A DNA stretch of 64,000 bases, from positions 124,001-188,000 of the forward strand of contig NZ_JAJOZK010000001.1 in the NCBI RefSeq assembly GCF_022419185.1, in the 5' to 3' direction. Below are positions 1-9,262 of the stretch, one piece after another (position 1 is the stretch's first letter; every line of letters begins with the position of its first letter). Source of the stretch: Thermomonas flagellata. GTDB lineage: Bacteria > Pseudomonadota > Gammaproteobacteria > Xanthomonadales > Xanthomonadaceae. The notes beneath the pieces were generated by a model that saw only the letters and a program-made list of their open reading frames with translations, was not told the DNA's origin and did no database searches. The translations under genes and the position numbers were made by a program.

Positions 1-50
1 TACCAGTCCAGCCCGGTGCCGGGCAGCGGACGGCGGAAGTCGGTATTCAT
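1..50 (-). CDS. acnD: N-terminus of an AcnD-like aconitase/2-methylisocitrate dehydratase (partial)
   Basis: Only the first 16 codons lie in the window, beginning at the ATG whose complement is at 48-50. They read MNTDFRRPLPGTGLDW. A start of the form MNT-x-x-R-K/R-PLPGT-x-LD is what I recall for AcnD, the Fe-S 2-methylisocitrate dehydratase of the propionate methylcitrate cycle. The gene is divergent from dusA. The call rests on a very short stretch remembered from the family; a related AcnA-type aconitase is the alternative. The rest of the gene lies to the left of the window. Confidence 0.55.
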   Translation of the reverse strand, partial: MNTDFRRPLPGTGLDW

Positions 51-140
51 GGGGCGGGTGCGGGCGTGCGGTGGGAAGCCGTATTGTCGCGCAGCGCGCG
101 CCTGCGGATGGAGCCCGGCGCGGCCGTCGTTTGCGCTCCG

Positions 141-146
141 TACAAT
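141..146 (+). promoter_or_regulatory. -10 box of dusA, probably leaderless
   Basis: TACAAT matches the -10 consensus in 5 of 6 positions and ends 6 nt before the ATG at 153. Transcription would therefore begin at or next to the start codon, with no room for a Shine-Dalgarno sequence. The same geometry recurs before five other genes in this window. No clear -35 box is seen. Confidence 0.5.
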
Positions 147-152
147 GCGCGG

Positions 153-1148
<996 letters not shown>

Positions 1149-1253
1149 GCCGGCGCGCCGCGCCTGAACGCCGCGCTATCCTGTTCAGGAAATTTCAGGG
1201 GCGATTCACCGCCCGGCGCCAGAATGCAAGCCCGAGCCTACTGCGTGTCCGCC

Positions 1254-1604
1254 ATGCCGATCCGCCGCCCGCCCATGCCGACCCTGCTGGCCGCCGCCAT
1301 CCTGGCGCTGCTGCCGGCCGCGCCGGTGCTGGCCGGCCCGCAGGCGCAGGGGCGCGGCAACGACGACCGCCGCGGCCACAGCAGCCTGTCCGATGCGGTG
1401 CGCCGGGTGGAGCGCAACACCGGCGGCGAGGTCCTTTCCGCCGAGCGGGTGCCCTACGACGGCCGCGAGATGCACCGGGTGAAGGTGCTCGACGACCAGG
1501 GCCGGGTACGGGTGTTCATGCAGGACCCGCGCCCCGGGCGCGGGCCCGAGCGCCGCGACGACGATGGCCGGCGTCCGCCGTCTGCACGCCCCGGCGACGA
1601 CTGA
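1254..1604 (+). CDS. Small periplasmic PepSY-domain protein
   Basis: A 116-residue predicted secreted protein. The start at 1254 gives a normal signal peptide (arginines in MPIRRPP, then a hydrophobic run ending near VLAG). The region around residues 40-85 (AVRRVERNTGGEVLSAE followed by DGREMHRVKVLDDQGRVRVF) fits the PepSY fold, and the C-terminus is an Arg/Asp/Pro-rich tail. PepSY proteins often act as small inhibitors or sensors of envelope state. It lies 70 bp before the PhoP/PhoQ-type regulator pair on the same strand, so a role in feeding information to that sensor or being its target is plausible but inferred. Alternative starts at 1224 and 1275 exist. Confidence 0.75.
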   Translation: MPIRRPPMPTLLAAAILALLPAAPVLAGPQAQGRGNDDRRGHSSLSDAVRRVERNTGGEVLSAERVPYDGREMHRVKVLDDQGRVRVFMQDPRPGRGPERRDDDGRRPPSARPGDD

Positions 1605-1674
1605 ACGGGTACTCTGACGGCACGGCCGGAGCGCCGGCCGCCGTTTCCTCCCGCGCACCGCACAAGGAGATCCC

Positions 1675-2358
1675 ATGCGCATCCTGCTGGTCGAAGACGA
1701 AGCCCCGCTGCGCGAGACCCTGGCCGCGCGGCTCAAGCGCGAAGGCTATGCGGTGGACGCCGCGCAGGACGGCGAGGAGGGCCTGTACATGGGCCGCGAG
1801 GTGCCGTTCGACGTCGGCATCATCGACCTCGGCCTGCCCAAGATGAGCGGGATGGAGCTGATCCGCGCCCTGCGCGAGGAGGGCAAGAAGTTCCCGATCC
1901 TGATCCTGACCGCGCGCTCGAGCTGGCAGGACAAGGTCGACGGCCTCAAGCAGGGCGCCGACGACTACCTGGTCAAGCCGTTCCACGTCGAGGAGCTGCT
2001 GGCGCGCATCAACGCGCTGGTGCGGCGCGCCGCCGGCTGGAGCAAGCCGACCCTGGAATGCGGCCCGGTCACCCTCGACCTCGCCGCGCAGACGGTCAGC
2101 GTGCACGGCAGCAACGTCGACCTCACCAGCTACGAGTACAAGGTGCTCGAGTACCTGATGATGCACGCCGGCGAGCTGGTCTCGAAGGCCGACCTCACCG
2201 AGCACATCTACCAGCAGGACTTCGACCGCGACTCCAACGTGCTGGAGGTGTTCATCGGCCGCCTGCGCAAGAAGCTGGATCCGGACGGCAGCCTCAAGCC
2301 GATCGAGACCGTGCGCGGCCGCGGTTACCGCTTCGCGATCCCGCGCAGCGGCGAGTAA
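1675..2358 (+). CDS. phoP: OmpR-family response regulator, PhoP-like
   Basis: The 227-residue protein has an N-terminal receiver domain (acidic pocket LVEDEA, phospho-acceptor Asp51 in IIDLGLP, conserved Lys in LVKPF) and a C-terminal winged-helix DNA-binding domain (EYLMMHAGELVSKADL, then FIGRLRKKL and VRGRGYRF). An AAGGAG ribosome-binding site lies just before the ATG. It is followed after 24 bp by its kinase, whose H-box is of the PhoQ type, so this is the regulator of a PhoPQ-like system that in related plant pathogens responds to divalent cations, acid and antimicrobial peptides. The stimulus in this organism is not shown by the sequence. Confidence 0.88.
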   Translation: MRILLVEDEAPLRETLAARLKREGYAVDAAQDGEEGLYMGREVPFDVGIIDLGLPKMSGMELIRALREEGKKFPILILTARSSWQDKVDGLKQGADDYLVKPFHVEELLARINALVRRAAGWSKPTLECGPVTLDLAAQTVSVHGSNVDLTSYEYKVLEYLMMHAGELVSKADLTEHIYQQDFDRDSNVLEVFIGRLRKKLDPDGSLKPIETVRGRGYRFAIPRSGE

Positions 2359-2382
2359 GCCGATGCGGGCTGCGCGGCCGGC

Positions 2383-3822
2383 ATGAGCGCCACGCCCCCC
2401 GCCGGTCCGACGCCGGGGCCCGCGCGCCGCCTGCGCCTGGCGCAGCCGCGCTCGCTGCAGTCGCGCCAGCTGTGGGCGGCCAGCCTCGGCCTGGTCGCGT
2501 TCCTGGCGCTCGCCGGCTTCGCCCTCGACCGCGCGTTCCTGAGCACCGCCCAGAGCGGCATGCGCGAACGCCTGCACAGCTATGCGCTGGCGTATGCCAA
2601 CAGCGACTTCGCGCGCGACGGCAGCGTGATCCCGCCGTGGGATCCGCCGGATCCGCGCTTCAAGCGGCCCGGCAGCGGGCTGTATGCGCAGATCGTGATG
2701 CCGCAGGGGCATTGGGAATCCGATTCCGCGCAGGGGCCGCGGCTGCCGCCGGCGCCGCTGCTCGGCCCGCGCGAGCAGGTGTTCGAGGGCCCGCTGCCAC
2801 TCACCCAGATCAGCGGCGCGCCGGGCCAGGTCTACCGCTACGGCATCGGCCTGATCGACGCCACCCGCGCCGACGGCCGCGAGATCCCGTACACGGTCTA
2901 CGTGCTGGAGGACACCACCGCGCTCGGGCGCCAGGTGGCGGCGTTCCGCTCCGCGCTGTGGATCAACCTCGGTGGCGCCGGGGTGGTGCTGCTGCTGCTG
3001 CAGATCCTGGTGCTGCGCTGGAGCCTGCGCCCGCTGCGCGAGGTGATCGCCGAGCTCAAGCGGGTGCAGGCCGGGCAGGCGGCGGGCATGAGCGAGGCCC
3101 ACCCGCGCGAGCTGGAGCCGCTGACCGAGAGCATCAACGCCTTCATCCAGAGCGAGCGCGAGAACCTGGAGCGCCAGCGCAACACCGTGGCCGACCTCGC
3201 GCACAGCCTGAAGACGCCGCTGGCGGTGCTGCGCGCGCGCCTGGACAGCGGCGCCGGCGAGGCCGAGCTGCGCGAGGAGCTGGACACCCAGCTGCGGCGC
3301 ATGAACGACCTGGTGAGCTACCAGCTGGCGCGCGCCGCGCGCTCGGGGCACCAGCTGTTCGCGGCGCCGGTGGAGATCGAGCCGCAGGCCGAGCAGATCG
3401 TGACCGGGCTGGAGAAGGTGTACGCCGCGCGCGGGGTGCTGTGCGAGTTCGAGATCGACCCGCAGGCGCGCTTCCACGGCGAGCTCGGTGACCTGCAGGA
3501 GCTGCTCGGCAACCTGCTGGAGAACGCCTTCAAGTGGGCCAAGTCGCGGGTGCTGCTGACCGTGGCCGAGGATGCGGCGGCGCCCGGCCGCCGGCCGGGG
3601 CTGCGCCTGCGGGTCGAGGACGATGGCCCCGGGATCGCCGAGGACCGCATCGCGCACGTGCTCCAGCGCGGCGTGCGCGGCGACGAGCGCGTGCAGGGGC
3701 ACGGCATCGGCCTGGCGATCGTGCAGGACATCGTGCGCAGCTACCGCGGCGAGCTGCAGGTCGGCCGCTCGGCCGAACTCGGCGGCGCGCGCTTTGAGGT
3801 GGTGCTGCCGCCGGGGCTGTGA
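2383..3822 (+). CDS. phoQ: PhoQ-like sensor histidine kinase
   Basis: A 479-residue inner-membrane kinase. A first membrane segment lies at about residues 30-50, a periplasmic sensor region of about 135 residues follows, and a second membrane segment lies near 188-210. A HAMP-like linker leads to the H-box DLAHSLKTPLAVLRARLD (His near 274), which closely resembles that of PhoQ. The ATPase core shows the N box (NLLENAFKWA), the G1 box (VEDDGPGIAED) and the G2 box (GHGIGLAIVQD). The periplasmic domain has few acidic clusters of the kind used by E. coli PhoQ to bind Mg2+, so the ligand may differ. It is downstream of phoP and probably co-transcribed. Confidence 0.87.
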   Translation: MSATPPAGPTPGPARRLRLAQPRSLQSRQLWAASLGLVAFLALAGFALDRAFLSTAQSGMRERLHSYALAYANSDFARDGSVIPPWDPPDPRFKRPGSGLYAQIVMPQGHWESDSAQGPRLPPAPLLGPREQVFEGPLPLTQISGAPGQVYRYGIGLIDATRADGREIPYTVYVLEDTTALGRQVAAFRSALWINLGGAGVVLLLLQILVLRWSLRPLREVIAELKRVQAGQAAGMSEAHPRELEPLTESINAFIQSERENLERQRNTVADLAHSLKTPLAVLRARLDSGAGEAELREELDTQLRRMNDLVSYQLARAARSGHQLFAAPVEIEPQAEQIVTGLEKVYAARGVLCEFEIDPQARFHGELGDLQELLGNLLENAFKWAKSRVLLTVAEDAAAPGRRPGLRLRVEDDGPGIAEDRIAHVLQRGVRGDERVQGHGIGLAIVQDIVRSYRGELQVGRSAELGGARFEVVLPPGL

Positions 3823-3829
3823 GCCGGCG

Positions 3830-4579
3830 TCAGCCGCCCAGCAAGGGCGGCCCGTAGAAGCGCTCCAGGTGCGCGGCCACCGCCGGCAGCGCCCGGCGCA
3901 GGCGCGCCGGCGCGCTGAAGTGGTACTCGGTGCAGACCGCGAAGAATTCCTCCGGCGCCTCCGCGGCGTAGGGGTCGATCGCGGTGGCATGGCCGGCCTC
4001 GACCTGCGCGTGCAGCGCATCGAAGGCGCGCTGGAAGTCCTCCGCCCACTGCCGCTGCCAGGCGCGCGGCAGCGGCGGGGTGCCGTCCATCACCCCGTCC
4101 AGCGCGTCCAGCTTGTGCGCGATCTCGTGCGCGGCCACGCAGTAGCCCTCGCCGGGCGCGGCGATGTCGGCGCGCACGTCGGCCCACGACAGCACCACCG
4201 GGCCCTGGGTCCAGGCCTCGCCGATCAATTCGTCGTCCCACTCGTGCAGCACGCCCTGCGCGTCCATCCGGCTGCGGTGGACGCGGAACGCGGCCGGGTA
4301 CACCAGCAGCTGCGACCAGCCATGCAGGCCCTCGCGCCCGAACTCGAGCAGCGGCAGGCAGCACAGCATCGCCAGGCGCAGGCGCTGCACCGGGTTCAGC
4401 TGCAGGCCCTGCACCGGGGTGATGGTCTTGCGCTGCTGGAACTCGGCGACCAGCGCCTGCAGCCGCGCCTCGCGCGCGGGGTCGATGCCGCGCAGCCACG
4501 GCAGCCCGGCGGCGGCCTGGCGCCACTGCGCGGGATCGAGGTCGGCCGCCTGCGGGCGGCGTCGGAAGGGCCAGAGCAT
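3830..4579 (-). CDS. mtfA: M90-family zinc metallopeptidase MtfA
   Basis: A 249-residue cytosolic protein with the M90 signature AAHEIAHKLD (His151, Glu152 and His155 as zinc ligands and catalytic base) and a downstream acidic ligand in PEEFFAVCTEYHF near residue 211. E. coli MtfA (YeeI) is a peptidase that binds the Mlc repressor and so links to glucose transport. Xanthomonadaceae have few PTS sugar transporters, so the partner here may be different. Its stop codon lies 7 bp from the stop of phoQ on the other strand. It may be transcribed with the small secreted protein at 4604-4909, 24 bp upstream. Confidence 0.9.
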   Translation of the reverse strand: MLWPFRRRPQAADLDPAQWRQAAAGLPWLRGIDPAREARLQALVAEFQQRKTITPVQGLQLNPVQRLRLAMLCCLPLLEFGREGLHGWSQLLVYPAAFRVHRSRMDAQGVLHEWDDELIGEAWTQGPVVLSWADVRADIAAPGEGYCVAAHEIAHKLDALDGVMDGTPPLPRAWQRQWAEDFQRAFDALHAQVEAGHATAIDPYAAEAPEEFFAVCTEYHFSAPARLRRALPAVAAHLERFYGPPLLGG

Positions 4580-4603
4580 CCGCGCCAGGGCGCCGCCGCT
4601 GGA

Positions 4604-4909
4604 TCAGCGGAACATCCCGGGCAGGAAGCTGTGCCAGCGGGGGGCCGCCGAGCGGCTGCCGCCGGCGCGCGGCGCGAGGAGCGCCGGTGCATGCGGCTTG
4701 CCGCTGCGCGGGACAGGGGCAGCGCCGGCGGGATCGAACTCGGCCTCGTCCGCGCGCTCGACCGGGCTGCTGGTGGCCGGCGTCTCCGACTCCGGGCAGC
4801 TGCCGCTGCCGTCGGCCGCCTGGTGGCGCGCATCCGCGGCCAGCGCGGGGCCGCCGCACAGGGCGGTCGCGATCAGGGCCAGACGCAGGCAGTGGCGGAG
4901 GCGGGGCAT
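4604..4909 (-). CDS. Small secreted protein of unknown function
   Basis: A 101-residue protein with a clear signal peptide (basic MPRLRHCLR, hydrophobic LALIATALCG, cleavage near PALAA). The mature part is low-complexity, rich in Ala, Pro, Ser and acidic residues, contains one cysteine, and ends in an aromatic/basic tail (PRWHSFLPGMFR). I do not recognise the family. The start at 4909 was preferred over 4969 because it places the signal peptide at the N-terminus. It lies upstream of mtfA on the same strand and is divergent from the DAK2-DegV gene. Confidence 0.6.
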   Translation of the reverse strand: MPRLRHCLRLALIATALCGGPALAADARHQAADGSGSCPESETPATSSPVERADEAEFDPAGAAPVPRSGKPHAPALLAPRAGGSRSAAPRWHSFLPGMFR

Positions 4910-5059
4910 GGGCGCATCCTTGGGAGCGGCGATGGAGCGGCGCGGGCGCAAGGCACACGGCGCCAACACGCACTATAGCGTGGATCGGCCCTGAACGCGC
5001 AAACGGCCCGTGTTGCGGTGCGACAGGCACCGGTGCGCGGCGCGCCGCACACTGCACCG

Positions 5060-6880
5060 ATGCCCACTGCGACCGCCGCCGTCCCCAGCGCCCCGCCCCT
5101 GACCGCCGCCGCCCTGCGCCGCGCCCTGATCGCCGGGACCCGCCGGGTGATTGCCGCGCGCGAGGAGCTCAACCGCATCAACGTGTTCCCGGTACCGGAC
5201 GGCGATACCGGCAGCAACCTCGCCAGCACCCTCGGCAGCGTGCTACAGGGCGCGCTGAGCCGGCGCAGCCGGCACATCGGCGAGCTGCTGGCGCGGGTCG
5301 GCGACGAGGCGATCGACGGCGCGCGCGGCAATTCCGGCGCGATCATGGCGCAGTTCCTGGTCGGCCTGGCCGAACACGTGCGCGGTGCCGCGGTGCTGGA
5401 CGCGGCGACCCTGGCGGCGGCGGTGCGGCGCGGCGCCGACAGCGCGCGCGCGGCGCTGGCACGGCCGGTCGAGGGCACCATCCTGAGCGTGATCGGGGCC
5501 TTCGCCGAGGCCCTGGACGAAGCGGCGCGGGCGCAGGCCGGGGATCCGCGCGCCGGGTTCGAGCAGGCCCTGCAGCGGGCGCGGCGGGCGCTGGCGGAGA
5601 CCCCGCGGCAGATGCCGCTGCTGCAGAAGGCGGGGGTGGTGGACGCCGGCGCGCGCGGCTTCGTGGACTGGCTGGAAGGCATCGCCGACTACGTCGCCGG
5701 CGGACCGCGCGCGCTGCGCCTGCGCAGGGCCCCGACCGCCGCGAACGAGCCGGCCGCCGCGGCGCACGTCCATGGCGAGGTCGACCCGGCGCGGCGCTGG
5801 TGCACCGAGTGCCTGGTGCTGGGCACGGCGATCGACCGCGCCGGCCTGCGCGCCGCGCTGGAGGCGGCCGGGGCGGACTCGCTGGTGGTCGCCGGCGGCA
5901 GCACGCGGGTGCGCGTGCACGGCCATGTCGGCCAGCCGCAGGCCCTGTTCGATGCCTGCGCCGGGTTCGGGCAGGTGGAGGCGATGAAGGCCGACAACAT
6001 GCTGCTGCAGCAGCGCAGCGCGCAGTCCCCGGACCGCATCGCGGTGGTCACCGACAGCGCCTCCGACCTGCCGCCGGCGCTGGCCGACCGCTTCGGCATC
6101 CACGTGGTGCCGGTGCGGGTCAGCGTGGGCGGACGCGACTACCTGGACCGGCTCGGCCTGAGCGCCGGCGAGTTCTACCGGCGGATGGCCGCCTGCGCGC
6201 AGCTGCCGCAGACCAGCCAGCCGCCGCCCGGGGATTTCCGCCGGGTGTTCGAGCAGGTGCTCGCGCACCAGCCAGGCGCGGTGTACGTCGGCCTGGCGCG
6301 GCCGCTGTCGGGCACCCTGCAGGCCGCGGAGACCGCGGCGCGCACGCAGGCGCGGCCGGTCGCCTGCGTGGACAGCCGCCACGTCAGCGCCGGCCAGGCG
6401 CTCTTGGCCTGGCGCGCGGCGGAGCTGGCTGCGGCCGGGCAGGCGCCGGCGCGGATCGTGGCGGAACTGGACGCGCTGGCGGCGCAGACCCAGACCTGGG
6501 CGCTGGCGCGCGACCTGCGGCATGCCGTGCGCGGCGGGCGCATCCCGCGTTGGGCCGGGCCGCTGGTGCGCATCAGCGGGCTGCTGCCGATCGCGCGCAC
6601 CGACGCCACTGGGCGGCTGACCCTGGCCGGCGGCCTGTGGGCGCGGCGGCGCGCGCCGGAGGCGTTCGCCCGGCATGTCGCGCGCCGGCTGCCGCCGCGG
6701 GTGCGCTGGCGGCTGATCGTCGGGCATGCGGATGCGCCGGAGGATGCCGCGCGCCTGCTGGCGGCGCTGCAGGCGCGGCTGAACGTGGCCGAGGCGCATC
6801 TGGTCGAGGTCGGGCCGGCGGTGGGGGCGCACGCCGGGCCGCAGACCCTGGTGGTCGGGCTGGCACCGGCGCCGGCCTGA
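5060..6880 (+). CDS. DAK2-DegV fusion protein, fatty-acid-kinase-like (FakA-FakB fused)
   Basis: A 606-residue protein combining two proteins that are separate in Gram-positive bacteria. Residues about 15-200 are a DAK2 (FakA-type) kinase domain with the Mg-ATP motif NVFPVPDGDTGSN (41-53) and GARGNSGA (88-95). Residues about 235-315 match the FakA middle domain: WCTE (Cys248) and VRVHGHV (His287, His289) sit where that domain holds a metal, followed by EAMKADNM. Residues about 326-600 are a DegV/FakB fatty-acid-binding domain with TDSASDLP, PQTSQPP, a GGRIPR motif and a late GHADAPEDA. The expected reaction is ATP-dependent phosphorylation of a bound fatty acid to acyl phosphate. The ATG at 5060 was chosen by homology. 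It is 38 bp upstream of plsY. Confidence 0.85.
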   Translation: MPTATAAVPSAPPLTAAALRRALIAGTRRVIAAREELNRINVFPVPDGDTGSNLASTLGSVLQGALSRRSRHIGELLARVGDEAIDGARGNSGAIMAQFLVGLAEHVRGAAVLDAATLAAAVRRGADSARAALARPVEGTILSVIGAFAEALDEAARAQAGDPRAGFEQALQRARRALAETPRQMPLLQKAGVVDAGARGFVDWLEGIADYVAGGPRALRLRRAPTAANEPAAAAHVHGEVDPARRWCTECLVLGTAIDRAGLRAALEAAGADSLVVAGGSTRVRVHGHVGQPQALFDACAGFGQVEAMKADNMLLQQRSAQSPDRIAVVTDSASDLPPALADRFGIHVVPVRVSVGGRDYLDRLGLSAGEFYRRMAACAQLPQTSQPPPGDFRRVFEQVLAHQPGAVYVGLARPLSGTLQAAETAARTQARPVACVDSRHVSAGQALLAWRAAELAAAGQAPARIVAELDALAAQTQTWALARDLRHAVRGGRIPRWAGPLVRISGLLPIARTDATGRLTLAGGLWARRRAPEAFARHVARRLPPRVRWRLIVGHADAPEDAARLLAALQARLNVAEAHLVEVGPAVGAHAGPQTLVVGLAPAPA

Positions 6881-6906
6881 GCGCCGGGCCGGGGCGGGCC
6901 GGCGGC

Positions 6907-6912
6907 TATCAT
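6907..6912 (+). promoter_or_regulatory. -10 box before plsY, leaderless geometry
   Basis: TATCAT ends 6 nt before the plsY ATG at 6919, in the 38-bp gap after the DAK2-DegV gene. If used, it gives plsY its own leaderless transcript besides any read-through from the gene upstream. No convincing -35 box is visible. Confidence 0.4.
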
Positions 6913-6918
6913 CCGCGT

Positions 6919-7548
6919 ATGCCCGCGCTCGTCCACACCGTCGTGCCGCTGTTGGCGGCCTATCTCTTGGGATCGCTGTCGGGCAGCCTGCTGCTCGGGC
7001 GCCTGCGCGGGATCGACGTGCGCCGCCACGGCAGCGGCAATGCCGGCGGCACCAACGCGCTGCGCGTGCTCGGCTGGCGCTATGCCCTGGGCGTGGTCGC
7101 GATCGACATCGGCAAGGGCGCGCTGGCGGCCTGGCTCGGGCTGCGCCTGCTGCCGGACCCGGCCTGGGCCTGGTTGGCCGCCGCGCTGGCGGTGGTCGGC
7201 CATGTCTGGCCGGTCTGGCACGGCTTCCGCGGCGGCAAGGGCGCGGCCACCGTCGTCGGCGGCCTGCTGGTGCTGTGGCCGACGGCGGTCGCGGCGCTGC
7301 TGGTGGTGTGGCTGGCGGTGCTGGTGTCCAGCGGCTATGTGGGCCTGGCCACGGTGAGCGCGGCGCTGGCGCTGCCGCTGCTGGCGTGGGGGCTGGCCGC
7401 GCCGCCGCCGGCGCTGGCCTATGCCGGCTTCGTGGCGCTGTTCGTGGCCTGGACCCACCGTGCCAACCTGCGTCGCCTGCATGCCGGCAGCGAGCCGCGC
7501 TTCGAACGTGTCTGGCTGCTGCGGCGCGGGCGGGGGCGCGCGCCGTGA
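6919..7548 (+). CDS. plsY: Acyl-phosphate:glycerol-3-phosphate acyltransferase PlsY
   Basis: The 209-residue integral membrane protein has about five hydrophobic segments. It carries the PlsY motifs GSGNAGGTNALR (about residues 37-48), GHVWPVWHGFRGGKGAAT (about 94-111) and a C-terminal WTHRANLRRL. PlsY makes lysophosphatidic acid from glycerol 3-phosphate and acyl phosphate, the first acylation step of phospholipid synthesis. Its position directly after a fatty-acid-kinase-like gene, which would supply acyl phosphate, is functionally suggestive. The stop codon overlaps the GTG start of birA. Confidence 0.95.
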   Translation: MPALVHTVVPLLAAYLLGSLSGSLLLGRLRGIDVRRHGSGNAGGTNALRVLGWRYALGVVAIDIGKGALAAWLGLRLLPDPAWAWLAAALAVVGHVWPVWHGFRGGKGAATVVGGLLVLWPTAVAALLVVWLAVLVSSGYVGLATVSAALALPLLAWGLAAPPPALAYAGFVALFVAWTHRANLRRLHAGSEPRFERVWLLRRGRGRAP

Positions 7549-8534
7549 GCGCACCGGCCGACGAGCGCGCGCTGCTGCAGCGGCTTGCGCAGGGGCCGGT
7601 CAGCGGCGATGCGCTCGCGCGCGAGGCTGGCCTGACCCGCGCCGCGGTGTGGAAGCGGATCGAGGCCCTGCGCGAGGCGGGGCTGGAGATCGCCGCGGTG
7701 CCCGGGCGCGGCTACCGCTTGGCGCAGCCGCTGGACCTGCTGGACGCCGGGGCGATCCGCGCCGGGCTGGGGGCGGCCGCGCGCGCCGAGCTGGCCGGGC
7801 TGGAGGTGGCGTGGTCGCTGGATTCCACCAACGCGGCGCTGCTGCGGCAGCCGCCGCCGGCGCAGGGCTGCGCGGTGCTGCTGGCGGAGCGCCAGCGCGC
7901 AGGGCGCGGCCGCCGCGGGCGGCCGTGGGTGTCGCCGCTGGCCGCGCACGTGTACCTCTCGCTCGGACGCCGCTACGACGCTGGACTGGCGCGCCTGGGC
8001 GGGCTCAGCCTCGCGGCCGGGGTCGCGGCGGCGCAGGCGCTGGCGGCGTTGGCCGTGCCTGGGGTGCGGCTGAAATGGCCGAACGACCTGGTGGTGGAGG
8101 CCGGCGGCGGCCTGCGCAAGCTCGGCGGGATCCTGGTCGAGGGCGGAGGCGAGGCGGCCGGGCAGGCGCATGCGGTGGTCGGCCTCGGCCTCAACGTGCG
8201 CATGCCAGCGGCGGCCGCGGTGGCGATCGACCAGCCGTGGGCGGAGCTGGCGGCGCTCGCCCCGGGGCTGACCCGCAACCGGGTGGTCACCGCCCTGCTG
8301 GAGGCGCTGCTGCCGGCGCTGGCGCGGTTCGACCGCGACGGCCTGACCGCCGGCCTGCGCGAGGCCTATGCGCGCTGGGACGTGCTCGCCGGCCGTCCGG
8401 TGCAGGTGCTCGCCGGCGATGGGACGTGGCAGGGCGAGGCCTGCGGGCTCGCCCCCGACGGCGCGCTGCGGGTGCGCCTGGCGGACGGCGGCGAGCGCTG
8501 CCTGCACGCCGGCGAGGTGAGCGTGCGCGCATGA
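7545..8534 (+). CDS. birA: Bifunctional biotin operon repressor / biotin-protein ligase BirA
   Basis: A 329-residue protein with an N-terminal winged helix (LAREAGLTRAAVWKRIEAL, about residues 24-42). This is followed by the ligase domain, with the biotinyl-AMP loop GRGRRGRPW, KWPNDL, the catalytic KLGGILVE segment and a C-terminal SH3-like cap. It activates biotin and attaches it to carrier lysines such as AccB, and the DNA-binding domain suggests it also represses biotin genes. The start is a GTG at 7545 that overlaps the plsY stop in GTGA, and the stop overlaps the coaX ATG, so plsY, birA and coaX are translationally coupled. Confidence 0.93.
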   Translation: MSAPADERALLQRLAQGPVSGDALAREAGLTRAAVWKRIEALREAGLEIAAVPGRGYRLAQPLDLLDAGAIRAGLGAAARAELAGLEVAWSLDSTNAALLRQPPPAQGCAVLLAERQRAGRGRRGRPWVSPLAAHVYLSLGRRYDAGLARLGGLSLAAGVAAAQALAALAVPGVRLKWPNDLVVEAGGGLRKLGGILVEGGGEAAGQAHAVVGLGLNVRMPAAAAVAIDQPWAELAALAPGLTRNRVVTALLEALLPALARFDRDGLTAGLREAYARWDVLAGRPVQVLAGDGTWQGEACGLAPDGALRVRLADGGERCLHAGEVSVRA

Positions 8535-9253
8535 GCGAGTGGCTGTTCGACCTCGGCAATACCCGCCTGAAGTGGGCGCCGCTCGCAGCAGACGGGCAGC
8601 CCGGCGCGGTCGCCGCCGCCGCGCACGCCGAGGGCGCGGACGGCTGGGCGCGGCTGCCGGCCGGGGAGGCGGCCTGGGTCGCCAGCGTGGCGTCGGCGGA
8701 CGCCACCGCGGCGCTGCTGCAGGCGCTGGGCGAACGCCATCCGCGCGTGCACCGGGTGCGCACCCTGCCGCGCCTGGGGCGGCTGCGGATCGCCTACGCG
8801 GACCCGCAGGCGCTCGGGGTGGACCGCTTCCTCGCCCTGCTGGACGCGAGCGAGCAGGCGCGGCCGGCGCTGGTGGTCGGGGTCGGCACCGCGCTGACTC
8901 TCGACCTGCTGGATGCCGACGGCCGCCACCACGGCGGCCGCATCGCCCCATCGCCGGAGCTGATGCGGCAGGCGCTGCACGCGCGCGCGGCGCAGCTGCC
9001 GGCGACCGGTGGCGCGTACGTGGACTTCGCCGCGACCACCGCCGATGCGCTCGCCTCCGGCTGCACCGGCGCTGCGCTGGCGCTGATCGCGCAGGCGCTG
9101 TCCGATGCGCGGGCGCGGCTCGGCAGCGAGGTCGAACTGCGCCTGCACGGCGGCGGCGGCGCGGCGCTGCGCCCGCATCTGCCGGCGCACGTCTGGGTGC
9201 CGGACGCGGTACTGCGCGGGATCGCCCACTGGCGCCGGCGGCTGTTGGACTAG
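8531..9253 (+). CDS. coaX: Type III pantothenate kinase CoaX
   Basis: The 240-residue cytosolic kinase belongs to the ASKHA fold. It carries the phosphate-1 motif FDLGNTRLKW at the N-terminus, GVDRF near residue 97 and the phosphate-2 region VVGVGTALTLDLLD near 116-129. It phosphorylates pantothenate in the first step of coenzyme A synthesis. Type III enzymes are not feedback-inhibited by CoA. The ATG overlaps the birA stop by 4 bp (ATGA), a gene pair common in beta- and gammaproteobacteria. Confidence 0.93.
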   Translation: MSEWLFDLGNTRLKWAPLAADGQPGAVAAAAHAEGADGWARLPAGEAAWVASVASADATAALLQALGERHPRVHRVRTLPRLGRLRIAYADPQALGVDRFLALLDASEQARPALVVGVGTALTLDLLDADGRHHGGRIAPSPELMRQALHARAAQLPATGGAYVDFAATTADALASGCTGAALALIAQALSDARARLGSEVELRLHGGGGAALRPHLPAHVWVPDAVLRGIAHWRRRLLD

Positions 9254-9256
9254 ACT
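9251..9256 (+). promoter_or_regulatory. -10 box before the SPOR gene, overlapping the coaX stop
   Basis: TAGACT includes the TAG stop codon of coaX and ends 6 nt before the ATG at 9263, the same leaderless spacing seen before dusA and plsY. Confidence 0.35.
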
Positions 9257-9262
9257 GCGCCG

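Noticed and set aside
1516-4020. 834-codon minus-strand frame opposite phoP-phoQ
   Set aside because: Shadow of two well-supported two-component genes; no start signal or domain.
4687-6918. Upstream extension of the plsY frame
   Set aside because: The frame is open for more than 700 codons before plsY, but that part overlaps the DAK2-DegV gene in another frame and translates to Arg/Gly/Ala-rich nonsense. plsY itself begins at 6919.
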